From NCBI GenBank assembly GCA_022264855.1, contig JABYQU010000084.1:1-64000 (forward strand): a stretch of 64,000 nt of DNA, written 5' to 3'. The translations under genes and the position numbers were made by a program. This DNA is from Lenzites betulinus (Eukaryota > Basidiomycota > Agaricomycetes > Polyporales > Polyporaceae). Under the pieces are notes generated by a model. It worked only from the letters and a program-made list of their open reading frames with translations. It ran no database searches and was not told the origin of the DNA. Position 1 is the stretch's first letter. Each line of letters starts with the position of its first letter. Below are positions 21,013-32,198 of this stretch, one piece after another.

Positions 21013-21384
21013 AGGACCCCTGACAATGGGAGGATATCCCTGATGACCGTCCGGACAACATCTCGGGTTCTGGAGGGGGTATGCCTGCTCGCATCCGGAC
21101 AAAACATGGCTTAGACGCCGAAAGGCCTGTGGAATGGTCCGGACATGGATGCCAAAAAGAGCCATCAGGTTCGGCCCAATGGGCGCTAAACACACATTGA
21201 GCGCCGAAAATCAGGCCTGTGGTGGTTAAGCGCCGGATTTCGGACATTTTCTGGCTTTTTAGGGGCCGAAAGCCTGATTTTATCCGGACAAAAGTGGGCG
21301 TCTAACCGGCCTGTTGACCCCGGACATTTTGGGCAAAATCGCGGTCGGCGTCATCAGGCATTTTGGGCGGTTGTCGGGGGTCCT
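21013..21384. mobile_element. hAT-type MITE, 372 bp, with intact 8-bp target duplication
   Basis: The element starts AGGACCCCTGACAATGGGAG and ends GGGCGGTTGTCGGGGGTCCT, so the ends are imperfect inverted repeats. It is flanked on both sides by GCATGCAC (21005-21012 and 21385-21392), an 8-bp duplication as made by hAT transposases. The interior is non-coding and rich in ATCAGGC, TCCGGACA and CATTTTGGGC blocks shared with the element at 42186-42579. No transposase frame is present, so it depends on a partner element elsewhere. Confidence 0.85.
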
Positions 21385-21392
21385 GCATGCAC

Positions 21393-23269
21393 GCGGCGGC
21401 GAGGGCGAGGCTATAAATATACGCACCGCACGCTGATGTATGTACACAAGAACCAACGCCGGGCTCTTCCTGGCTCTTCCAATGTTCCATATAACCACGC
21501 ACCGCTCCACACACGATCAGACCGTCTCGGGGCGGAGTTTGAGCTCGAGATATCACGGGACTCACTCGGACCTCAGATGTGGTGGAGAAGCACCTCGGAC
21601 AGACTGGAGCATGTTGTGAGTGGACAGCCCTAACACATGGCACTAACTTAGTAGCGTCGGCTGGGGGAGTAGCGCGCTGGCAGCGTATATCTAGAATTGA
21701 AAGATGTCCAATCGGGCTCGAACCGTATATCGCCGACCTCGAAGAAGTTGGCGCTCCAAACGACGAGGAGTCCTAGACGGGGGGGAAGAACACGCGCGGA
21801 GTTTAGGCGGTCTCCAGTCGAAATGCTTGCACATGTCCAGTGGCGTTCTGCGGGGATGCATAGTTGTAATGGCATGAGGCATTCCTTCGGAAGTTCCATG
21901 TCAATGCGGCCGGGACACCGCAGTGTCCAGAAAGTAACAAGGCTGTTCGTGAACACAGCCATGAGCTAATTCGCGGCGCGGCGCAGTGGAAACAGTACCA
22001 GAAAAGTGCGAGAAGTCGCCGGGCTGTACAAACGGCCAGTCAATCATGGCAAACTTCCACGAAGCGGTAGACTGAGAAGGCTCTAGAAAGCAACGTGAGG
22101 AAGACGTACCTTCTCGGATAATTTGAGACAAGAGACCCATACGGTTAACACCCTTGTCTTCCTGGGGAGAGGACAGGCAGGAGGCGGCAACATCGAGATT
22201 TGCTTGAAGGTAGCCGCAAGTGGTGGTGGTAAGCTGTAGCGATCGACGCGCCACTACGGGAGTAGCCCGAGGGTCCAAGGCCTGCTGCGCAGAACTGATC
22301 TATGAGTTGGGGATGAGAATTGAACGTTGAGTACTCTGCAGCAGCTGGAGCATAACACCGACAGCCTGAGCGAGTGTCCGTGTAGTGTGTCAATGTCCTG
22401 AGTCGCACGAGTCGCCCTGTAGCATATGCGAAGAGGCTAAGCACAACTGTAGGTCATGAATTGAGCGTTTCAAGAGACACTCAGTATAATCCTGCCGGAA
22501 CACGGGGGGAGAGGTAGACAGCCTCGATGGAGGAGGAGGAGGAGCTCGGAAGCTGTAAGATGACGCCACCACTGTTACCATACTGGGCGATAAAACCCTA
22601 ACCCCACCGCGTCCGCATCTGCACTCGAAATTGAAATCGGATCACAGCGAGCCTTTCACTCTTCCACTACTACACGCTCCTCCGCAGACGATGCTCTCGT
22701 ACAGAGGCCCACAATACCAGTATTTGCAAGATATGCTAACGTGACACATCTGGAGCCCGGAGTCCCCGCCGAGTAGGTCACATTAAGTACCAGCCAGAGT
22801 ACACAACCCCCGCAGCGCTGTCGCTCTCGGCAACCTTCAAATCGGAGCCCACACGACTTGTCACCCTCGTTCCTTCATGGCATGCACGCGTACACGTAAA
22901 CGAGGTCATTTCCCCCGTGTACGCCGACCTTGAAGACTTTGAGAACCTCGGTCATGAACGCGCTCATCCAAACGTACGTATCTCCCGCTCCCGCCCAGCC
23001 GTCCCTCGCTAATCCAACACAACTTCCGCATGATGACGATATCGCAAGAAGTCGGACGATCTCCCAAAGCGCTACACTTGGCGCACCCTCCAGCGCGTCC
23101 GTATCCGCTTCGAATGCAGAAGTCAGGCCCGCCAGACGCGCCAAGACGCGGTCCCGCCCCATCCTCCCAGGACGCGTGCGCCCCCGAGCTTGTCCTCCCT
23201 GCCGAGCAGGAGGAGGTGCGTATTCTATCCCCGCATTGCCCCAAGGAGCCCTTCATGCTCACCGCTCGC
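21393..23269. other. Intergenic, possible exon remnants only
   Basis: A minus-strand ATG at 22581 opens MVTVVASSYSFRAPPPPPSR. Further minus frames at 22145-22444 (HPQLIDQFCAAGLGPSG) and 21901-22278 (WKFAMIDWPFVQPGDFSHF) look protein-like but could not be joined to a recognised family. A plus-strand frame from about 22930 leads into the tandem array. AAAACCCTAACCCC near 22591 is an isolated telomere-like motif only. Confidence 0.3.
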
Positions 23270-24480
23270 CGATATCGCAGTGCGCGCGCGCGCCGTGCAA
23301 AAGTCTTGGGTGGTTCGGATACGCCGTCATCCAGCGCGAGATGTATAGCGAAGGATCCGGCTTGAGAACGTCCGTGCGCGCGACCCACACGCGCGTCTTG
23401 CACATCCTCATCCTTGGGCGCGAGCCCTGACCGACACGTCTCCGCCGATGTGTCTTCATCGGCCTCCTCCCCGCTATCGCCTGGGCACTCCCTCATACAC
23501 GAGCACGACTATATCGCGAAGACTCTGCTCCGAGTTTACGGGCCCGGGCTTGGTACGATGTCCACCCACGCGTACGCTTCTCTCCGACTTCCCTATGCTC
23601 TTGTGCGCTACACAATCCATGGTACAATGCCACCTACAAGCAAGAAGCGCATACCAGGGCGCGCCGTGCGTCACTCTTGGGCGGTTCGGATACGCCGTCA
23701 TCCAGCGAAGGACCCGGCTTGAGAACGTCCGTACGCACACGCGCGTGTTCCACCACCACCTCCTTGGGCTCGAGTTATCGCCCAGACGTGCTCGCCGAGG
23801 TTTCTTCACCCGCCTCGTCCCCGCTATCGCTTACACGCGAGCTCAAATCCATGGCGAAGACTCTGCGCCGAGTGTCAGGGCTCGGGCTTGGTACGACGCC
23901 TGCCCACGCAGTCCGTGCGCCCAGCACTCGCGCGCGTATTGCACATCCTCCTCCTTGGGCGCGGACCTTGGCCAAGACGTCCCCGCCGAGGTCGCTTCAC
24001 TCGCATTGTCCTCGCTATCGCCTCGGCATCCCCTCACACACGAGCACGACTATATCGCGAAGACTGCACGCCGAGTGTCAGGGCTCGGGCGCCGTGCATC
24101 ACGCCTGGGCGGTTCGGATACGCCGTCATCCAGCGAGAGGTGTATAGCGAAGGACCCGGCTTGAGAATGTCCGTACGCCCAAGGCATACGCGCGTGTTCC
24201 ACCACCACCTCCTTGGGCTCGAGTTATCGCTCAGGCGCACTCGCCGAGGTTTCTTCACCGGCCTCCTCCCCGCTATCGCCTTGGCACCCCCTTACACCAA
24301 AATACGATCATATCGCGAAGACTCTACGCCGAGTTATGGGCTCGGGCTTGGTACGACGTCCACCCACGCCTCCGCTTCTCTCCGACTTCCCTATGATGCT
24401 GCACGCCGCCCACTCCACACACCACCACCACCACCTACAAGCAAGAAGCAACGACCTAACTCCTAGTACGCGCCTCACCT
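23270..24480. repeat. Degenerate tandem repeat array, about four units of 200-350 bp
   Basis: Shared blocks recur in order. GGTTCGGATACGCCGTCATC occurs near 23310, 23680 and 24110. CTCCTTGGGC... followed by GCTATCGCC occurs near 23410-23480, 23760-23825, 23955-24015 and 24215-24270. TCGCGAAGACTCTGC or close variants occur near 23515, 23850, 24055 and 24315. Frames are open for 60-240 codons in several phases on both strands. A minus-strand peptide, SRWMTAYPN[H/R]P, and an acidic GDSGEEA-type peptide repeat from unit to unit, so the array may once have been coding. No known domain was recognised. Confidence 0.55.
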
Positions 24481-27073
24481 TCTCCAGGGCGCCGCTTGCC
24501 GAGTCGTCCTCAGGTCCACCCATGGCCAACGGCATCCCAACCTTCCAACTTCTCAGAAGACGCGCGCACCCGCCGCCAAGCCGCCCGCCAAGCATACGAC
24601 CGTCCGTCCGCCCGACAGCGCCATGGAGCCCGGCTCGGAGCCGACGCGCGTGTCACGGTGCCCTCGGACTCGGAGCAGCCGCTGTCTCCGGGCTCGGGTC
24701 GTCTCCGGGTCCCGAGTCCCGCGCTGGGCGGAGCGGGCTCGCGTGCGGCGGACGCGGGTCCGGGGGCACGACAGCGACAGGGGGATGCGTGGCTTCGAAC
24801 GTCGTTCGGCTCGAGCTGCGAGCTTCGCGCTTCGGGCGTTGATGACAGACTCTTGGCGGACGTTCACATCAATGGTACCCACCCCCACCGAGCGGTCGGC
24901 CGCTAAGACAAGAAGACGAAGACGAAGATTCAGAAGCGGAACGTGCGTGGTGCGTGGTGCACGCTGGAGCTGGGAGCGCGGCGACCCTGGCGGTTTCTAC
25001 GATGCTGTAACGGAGACGTGCGGCATGCGCCGGAGCGGCGGGTGGGCCATGATGCAGACGCAGACGCAGACGCAGACTCAGCACAGGCAGGCTCGGTGTC
25101 GCAGGCAGGAGTCAGCCAACCCGCGCTGTGCGGCACGACGCGACGGTATCTCCTTCGGGGGTCGCGACGGGCTGCGACGGGTCGGGGCGATCCTGCACTA
25201 TCGCGGATTGGGAACAAGTGCGTGATATATTTAATTTTCAGTATGATGATGATGTACAGCGCGTTGACCCTTATCTGCGTCTGCGTCGTCGACAGCAGGA
25301 CATGATGATGACGGGGCTGCACCGCCCAAGCCCTTCCTGCGACAGGGAAGGACGTGCAAAACCCGGGCGGCGCGTTTGAGCAGAGACAGACCCCAGTCCG
25401 CGCGCGTCCCGTATCTCTATCGGCGCACAGTGCCAGAGCAGTCGCAGCATCCGAGGGTGATGGCTGCGCCCGGGCGGTCGGTCGGGACCCCAAAAGATGC
25501 GCAAACGGCCAGCGGATTGGAGATGCAATGCAGCAGTCAGCGCTCCTTGGGAGTGGCGGGCGAGTACTACTGCAGCAGGAGCTGTGGAGCATCAGTGCGC
25601 GTTCTTGGGCTTGGGAACGGGACGAGATCGTCGGAGGCCGGCTGGCCGGGCATGGCGACGGCGCGTCCGTGCCGCCCGCTGGGGGCGTGAGCGTGTGTCG
25701 CGCGCGCAGCACGCACTGGGAGAGTGCGTGCGGGTGCGGTTGGGAGCTGAAGATGGCGTGCACCGCGGGCGGGGGTAGCGGGAGTAGAACACCGGGGAGG
25801 CGTCGATGGGGTCGGACGCAGAGTTGAAAGTCCGCGGGGTGAGTGATTCGGATTCGTACAATGAACGCGCCTTCGAGAGCTGATAACCCTGGAGACGCGC
25901 GACGGCAGCGAGCGAACGCTCTGTCAGACCGGACGACAGGGTCGGGCGTGATAGAGCTGATACATCGCCACACATTTGACAGTCCTTACGTCGTAATCGA
26001 TGCTGACACCCGCCTTGACGCGTCTCATCCCGCCGTCGTGGCGTCCCATCGCCCGTCGCGGCGTCCCACTGCGCTCGCCGTCGCAGCGGCAGACACGGGC
26101 GGGGGAAGGCGACACGGCGCACAACATTCCAGCCGGACGCTGTTCGGCAGAGAAGGATGATCGCGTCGGGCCAGTTAACAGCCATTCCAGAGCGCCGGGG
26201 AGGTTGGGAAAGAGAAGGGCTTGGCAAGAGAGCCCTCCGCCTTCTCCAATGCGTCGTGCGACGCCGCAGCAAATGCAAAGCGGCTATACGGCCAACCGCC
26301 TTCGGGCGACCGTCGCTGGCCCAGCCGTTACGCTTTCGCACGCCCGCCCTCTGACGTCGTCGCTGCAACACCCCCCGACGCGCCCCCAGCGGACTGTGTC
26401 CGGTCTTCACAGGCCCACGCCGAGGGTCTTGCTCGCACCGCGCGCGGGGCCCTGCACGGTGCAGGGCCCACTGACGCACCGCGCAGACGTCGCGTCGCCG
26501 CGAACGAAAGCGAGGACGAGATGCGCATCAGGCTTGCCACGCCCCGCAGTGCACCGCTTCGGCTATCCCGATCGCTGACCCACGTCTCGCACGCCGGCGC
26601 GGACCAGTCCGTCACCCAGCGAGACCCAGCGGCTGTTGATAGTGGTAGAGGCCAGAAGACGAGCAACACACGGCGCGCGCCAGCATCACGCGTCGCGCTG
26701 ATTCGTCGCGAAGGACGCGTCTGCTAGTCGACACCCGCCCCATGTACGCCCGCCTTATCGCCGGCGAGGTGTGCGGGGCCGGGCTGGCAATGCATGCGGT
26801 GGTGCGTGCTCGGACTACCAGAACTCCCGCCCGAGCGAATCTCACCCGGCGCCTAGCCCGATCTCAGATAGCGACCCGGAAGACGTCGCTCGAGCCGAGT
26901 GATGGCACTCGTTAACCTCCCTCGCTTCTTCCGACGCAGACCCTTTTCCTGTTCGGGGTGGTATTTGTCGCGTCCACTACTCCCATGTCGCGTCCCAGAG
27001 GGTTACTAAAGCCCGCCTGGGCTCACCCCCGCCCTTCGCTCGCGCCCCCTCCTCCGCCCCCCCCTCGCCAGGC
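24481..27073. other. GC-rich intergenic region before the NRPS-like gene
   Basis: About 2.6 kb contains long but mutually overlapping open frames on both strands, as expected from high GC. A CAGACG microsatellite lies at about 25050-25080, and CCCTGCACGGTGCAGGG (about 26451-26467) is a palindrome. A disordered frame at 24496-24906 is the best coding candidate but has no domain. CCGCCCCCCC tracts at 27050-27070 precede the next ATG. Confidence 0.4.
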
Positions 27074-30000
27074 ATGTCTGTCCCCCTCGCATTCCTCGCA
27101 GACCTCCCCGCCCCCAGTGCCTCCCTCGGCGACCAACTCGCCGACCAAGTCACCGACGCGGGCCGCGTCTCCACCCTCCTCGACTGCCTCCCCACCACCG
27201 ACGCCCCCGCTCTTTGGTCCGTCTCCGCCACCCGCCCCCCCGTCTCCCATGCCGCCCTCCACCGCTTCCTCTCAAAGTTCGTCCTCCCCTCCTCCGGCCT
27301 CCAGGACCACGTCGGCCCCAACGACCGCGTCCTCGTCGTCCTCCCCACCAGCCCCGAGAACGCCGTCGCCCTCCTCGCCGTCTCCGCCTACCACACCTGC
27401 GCCCCCGTCAACGCCAGCTGCACCGCCGCCGAGCTCAGCGAGGATGCACGCCGCCTCCGTGCCAAGGCCATCCTCACCACCACCGACGCCGTCGACCGCC
27501 TTGAGCTGCGGCGGCTGCGCGACGAGCTCCGCTGTGAGGTCGTATTCGTGCATTCGCGCGCGGACGGGCCCACTGGCCTCTTTGACATGTCCGTCATGGA
27601 CGAGCGCGAGGAGGACGACAACTGGTCCATCGTGCAGAAGAGCACCCGCCCGCCCTCGCGCCTGCACGGCCTGCACGACCAGTCGCTCGTGCTGCACACC
27701 TCAGGAACCAGCGGGAAGAAAAAGGTCCGGCTCTCCTCCTACCGTCCATGCGCTCCCGCTCATGCGCACTCGCGCTATTTTTAGGTCGTCCCATACACCC
27801 TGCGTACGCTTATCGTCGGGACATGCGCCGTCGTGCGTTCTTGGGATCTGAAACCGCAGGATGTCAACAGTAAGTGCTGCATCCCCGGCGTCTGCCGCGT
27901 TCTGACATTCGCGCAAAGTGAACATGATGCCGCTCTTCCATGTCGGCGGGATCGTGCGCAACCTCTGGGCACCCATGTTCTCCGGCGGGAGCGCTATCAT
28001 GTGCCCCGGCTTCGACAGCACCGCCTTTTGGCCCATCGTCCTCGCATGCGGCGCTACCTGGTATGTGCGCCCTTCCATGCACTCCAGACATGTGCTCACC
28101 GAGTGCACAGGTACTATGCCGCCCCCACCATGCATCATGCTATTCTAGCGTCGAAGCCCGACTCCATCGTGCCCCTAAGGGACACGCGCATTCGCATGAT
28201 CGCGAACGCCGCGGGGGGCCTTCTGCCCTCGCTCGCCGTGCAGCTTCGCGACACGTTTGGCGCTGTCATCCTGCCCTCCTACGGAATGACGGAGTGCATG
28301 CCCATCGCGTCGCCACCCACGACCTACGCCCTCGAACGCCCCGGCTGCTCGGGCATCGCGTGCGGTCCCTATCTGTCCATCCGCGACCCCCTGAACCTCG
28401 AGCGCGAACTCCCGGTCGGGTCCACCGGCGCGGTCTCTGTGCGCGGCCTCCCGACGTTCGACGGCTACGAAACAGGGCCGGACACGCCCCTCGACACCTC
28501 CGCCTTCTCCTCCGAGGGCTGGTTCGACTCCGGCGACGTCGGATACATGGACGCCGACGGCTACCTCTACATCACCGGCCGATCCAAGGAGATCATCAAC
28601 AAGGGCGGGGAAGTCATCTCGCCCTTCGAGATCGAGGAGGCGATCATGTCCGTCGCAAAGGACCGCATAAAGTCCACCATCGCCTTCTCCATCCCGCACG
28701 ACGTCCTCCAGGAGACCATCGGCGTCGTCGTCGTCCGCGCGCCCGGCCGCCCCCGCATCGGCCTCGCCGAGCTGCTCGATCTGCTCAAAGCCCACCTCCA
28801 CCCGTCAAAGTGGCCCTTCGCGGTCGTCTACATGGACGACCTGCCCAAGAACAGCGCAGGGAAGCCGCTGCGGATCAAGCTCGCGCAGCGCCTCGGCATC
28901 GAGACGCTCACCGACGACACGCCCGCGGTCGCCCGTCACTACGAGGCGGCGGTCCCGGACAAGAACGCGGCGCTCTCGCAGCCGATCCCGTGCGCGGCGG
29001 TCTCCATCGACGTCGCCTCCATCGAGCGTGCGATGGCGAGCATCAGCGGCGTCGACGAGGTCGCCGTGCGCACGCGCGCCGACGGCACGCCCGAAGCCAT
29101 CGTCGCCGTCCGGTCTTCCTCGGAGCTCGACTCCGCCGGCATCGCGCGCGCCCTCACAGACCTCATCCCGGGGTACGCAGTCCCCACCCCGCTGCACGTC
29201 TTCCGCGAGGCGCTCGCACGCACGCGCGACCGCGCGGTCGACTGGGACCTCATGGAGGCGGAGGTCGCGCGGCGCAACGCGAGCGGCATGAGCGCGCAGG
29301 CGCTCGCGGTGCGCGACATCGTCGCGGAGCTGCTCGACAAGGACCCGAGCACGATCACGGGCGCGAGCGACTTCTTCCTCCTCGGCGGGAACTCGCTCCT
29401 CCTCGGGCGGCTCGCGTACCTGCTCCGGAAGGAGACGGGCGTCACGGTGCGCGTGCCCACCATCTTCGCGCACAGCACGATCAACGGGATCGCGGGCCTC
29501 ATCGAGGACGGCGCGCCGTCGTCGCCCGCGACGCCCGACAAGACCGCCGTGAACACGCCCGTGCACAACTCGCTCGCGCCCTCGGAGAAGTCCGCGAGCA
29601 CGGTCGACCTCCCGCAGCTCGAGTACGGGCTACCCACGGACAGCCGCGGGCGCGGGCAGACGCACCCGCTTTCGCTCTTCACGCAGGCCATCCCCCTCCT
29701 CCTCTTCTACCCGCTCAAGGCCGCGTTCACCTGGACGGGCATCGTGTACATCCTCGCGCTCTTCACGCGCTACGTCTCCTCCGGCTACTGGGTGCGCATC
29801 GGCTCGCTGCTGCTCGCCGTCGTCGCCTCCCGCCTCGCCACGCGCATCTTCTTCCCCCTCCTCGCCATCGCCGTCAAGTGGCTCGTCATCGGCCGCTACA
29901 AGCCGGGCACGTACCGCTTCTGGAGCACGTACCACCTCCGCTGGTGGATCACGAACCAGTTCATCCGGTGCGCGGGCCGCGGCGTCTTCGCGCTGCACCC

Positions 30001-32198
30001 CGCGCTCGAGGTGCTCTACCTGCGCCTCATGGGCGCGAAGATCGGGCGCGGCGTCGCGATCGACGCGAGCGCGACCCTCGCCGAGTTCGACCTCCTCACG
30101 CTGCACGACGGCTGCCGCATCGACAACGCGCTCGTCCGCGGCTTCTGCGTCGAGCGCGAGGGCTGCTTCCGCCTCGACCCCGTCGTCATCGGCCGCGGCG
30201 CGACCGTCAACACCTACACCCAAGTCGCGCCTGGGGCAGTCATCCCCGACGGCGAAGTCTACGGCCCGCACGCGTCCTCGCACGACCCGCCCGCGCCGCC
30301 CTTCCTCGCGCAGGCGAACCGCACCGTCGCGCGCCAGCCGCACTGGCTGCTCAAAGCGCTCGTCGCCGGGCCCGTCATCCTCCTCGTCAAGGTCGCCGCA
30401 CACGTCCCGTGGTTCGCCGCGCTCTACATCCTGCTCGCGCAGCCGCCGCCGCCCGCGAACCTGGGCTCGGAGGTCGAGCGCGTGATCGTGTGGTTCGCGT
30501 CGCCGAACCGCGTCGCGTGGCACGCGCTCGCGCGCATCGTGCGCGTCGTGTTCCCGCCTTTGCTCCAGGTGATCCTCGGCATCGCGCTCAAGCGCGCGAT
30601 GGGCCTCAACCGCGCGGGCCCCGCCGCCTCCGCGTCGCAGCTCGCGCTCCTCCGGCGGTACATCAACGGCAGCCTGCTCAGCCAGGACGCGCTCAAGCGC
30701 GCGTCGGACATCGTCGGCTCGCACTACGAGGTCACGTCCGTCATCTGGCGCTGCATGGGCGCGACGGTCGGCCGGCGCGTGTACTGGCCCGGCTCGGGCG
30801 TGCACTGTCCCGATCCGGAGCTGCTCGAGGTCGGCGACGACGTCGTGTTCGGCTCGCGCTCGGAGCTGTTCACGACGGACGGCGAGGGCAGCGGGCGCAT
30901 CGTCCTGGGCGCCGGCGCGATGGTCGCGGACCGCGTCGTGCTCCTCCCGGAGACGACCGTCGGGCGGCGCACGGTGATGGGCTCGGGCGCGCTGGGCCGG
31001 CGCGGGGGCGTGTACGCGGACGGCTCGGTGTGGATGGGGAACGAGGCGGGCGAGGCGGTGTGCTTCAAGAAGGGGACCGGGGCGGACGCGGACGACGGGA
31101 GCCCGACGACGACGCCGTTCGGGCGCGCGTTCTACGAGCGCAAGGCGGCCTTCTTCGTGTTCCCGTACGCGCTGCTCGTGCTCATCAACGTCGCCGTCGC
31201 GGTGCTCGCCGCGGGCTACTGGTCGATCGGCGCCGTCGTCGGCACGCAGATCCTGAACCAGCTGCGCCTGCACCTCCCGCACCTGCACCTCTTCCGGGAC
31301 GGCCCGCGCCAGATCTTCGTCCTCTTCGGGCTCATCGCGTGCTGGTTCGTGCTCACGCTCGGCGTGCAGGCGGTCCTCGCGCTCGCGTGGGTCGTCGCGA
31401 CAAAATGGGCCGTCATCGGGCGGCGGCGCGAGGGCAAGTACAACTGGGACGAGAGCGCGTACTGCCAGCGCTGGCAGCTGCACCTCGTGCTCTCGAAGCC
31501 GCTCTACAAGGGCTTCGGGAACGGCGGCGTGCTCGGGGCCCTCAGCGGCTCCGCGTACTACGTGTGGTTCCTGCGCGCGCTCGGCGCGAAGGTCGGGCGC
31601 GACTGCGCGGTCTTCGCGGGCGGGCGCGTCGGGCTCATGACGGAGCCGGATCTGGTCGAGCTCGGGGATAACGTCGCGCTCGACGACTGCTCCGTCGTCG
31701 CGCACATCAACTCGCGCGGCCAGTTCGCGCTCAACCGCCTCAAAATCGAGTCTTCGTGCGTCCTCCTTTACTTTACGAATGACGACGACGGTGCTAACGC
31801 GCGCGCTACGCTACAGGTCGGCGATGCGCTCCGGCTCGCGGCTGCTCTCGGGCGCAGCGATGGAGAGCAACTCGATGCTGCTCGAGCACACGCTCCTCAC
31901 CTCCGGCGAAGTCGCCGAGTCCGGCGGCGTCTACGCCGGCTGGCCCGCACACCGGCTCGACGCGGCGTCCTACCTGCGCACGCAGTCCTCGTACCAGATC
32001 CTCAGCGCGGTGTACTGCACGTCCTACTACGCGAACCTGCAGAAGATGCACGGGAAGCTCGAGGAGGAGAAGCGGCGGCTCGACCGCAAGCTGGATGCGC
32101 ACCAGCGCGAGCTGCGCGAGGCGAAGCGGCGGTTGGAGGCGATGCTGCAGACGACGGAGGTGTTGCGCGGGTCGACGTATGGCGCACTGCCGCGGTGA
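27074..32198 (+). CDS. NRPS-like adenylation-carrier protein with Pls-type membrane/beta-helix C-terminus
   Basis: Five exons (27074-27724, 27785-27869, 27919-28060, 28111-31755, 31817-32198) join in frame to 1,634 aa. Residues 1 to about 640 form an ANL adenylation domain: LHTSGTSGKKK (A3), PLFHVGGIVRNL (A4), YGMTECMP (A5), YLYITGRSKEIINKGG (A7/A8) and PKNSAGKPLRIKL (A10 lysine). A carrier domain follows near 690-765, with the phosphopantetheine serine in FFLLGGNSLLLGRL. From about 800 onward come hydrophobic helices alternating with three soluble segments carrying hexapeptide left-handed beta-helix signatures (LMGAKIGRGVAIDASA, CMGATVGRRVYWPG, ALGAKVGRDCAVFAGG). The tail is a coiled coil (EEEKRRLDRKLDAHQ). 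This order matches epsilon-poly-L-lysine synthetase (Pls) and the NRPS terminal domain of unknown function. The A4 motif is acyl-CoA-synthetase-like, so the substrate may not be lysine. GC is very high. Confidence 0.85.

Noticed and set aside
24930..26479. Long minus-strand open frames (up to 347 codons)
   Set aside because: High GC leaves several overlapping frames open at once; no domain, no splice pattern, biased low-complexity composition.
29630..31705. A 691-codon minus-strand frame and a 1,243-codon plus frame inside the NRPS-like gene
   Set aside because: Both are shadows of the real high-GC coding frame; their Arg/Ala-rich translation has no domain.
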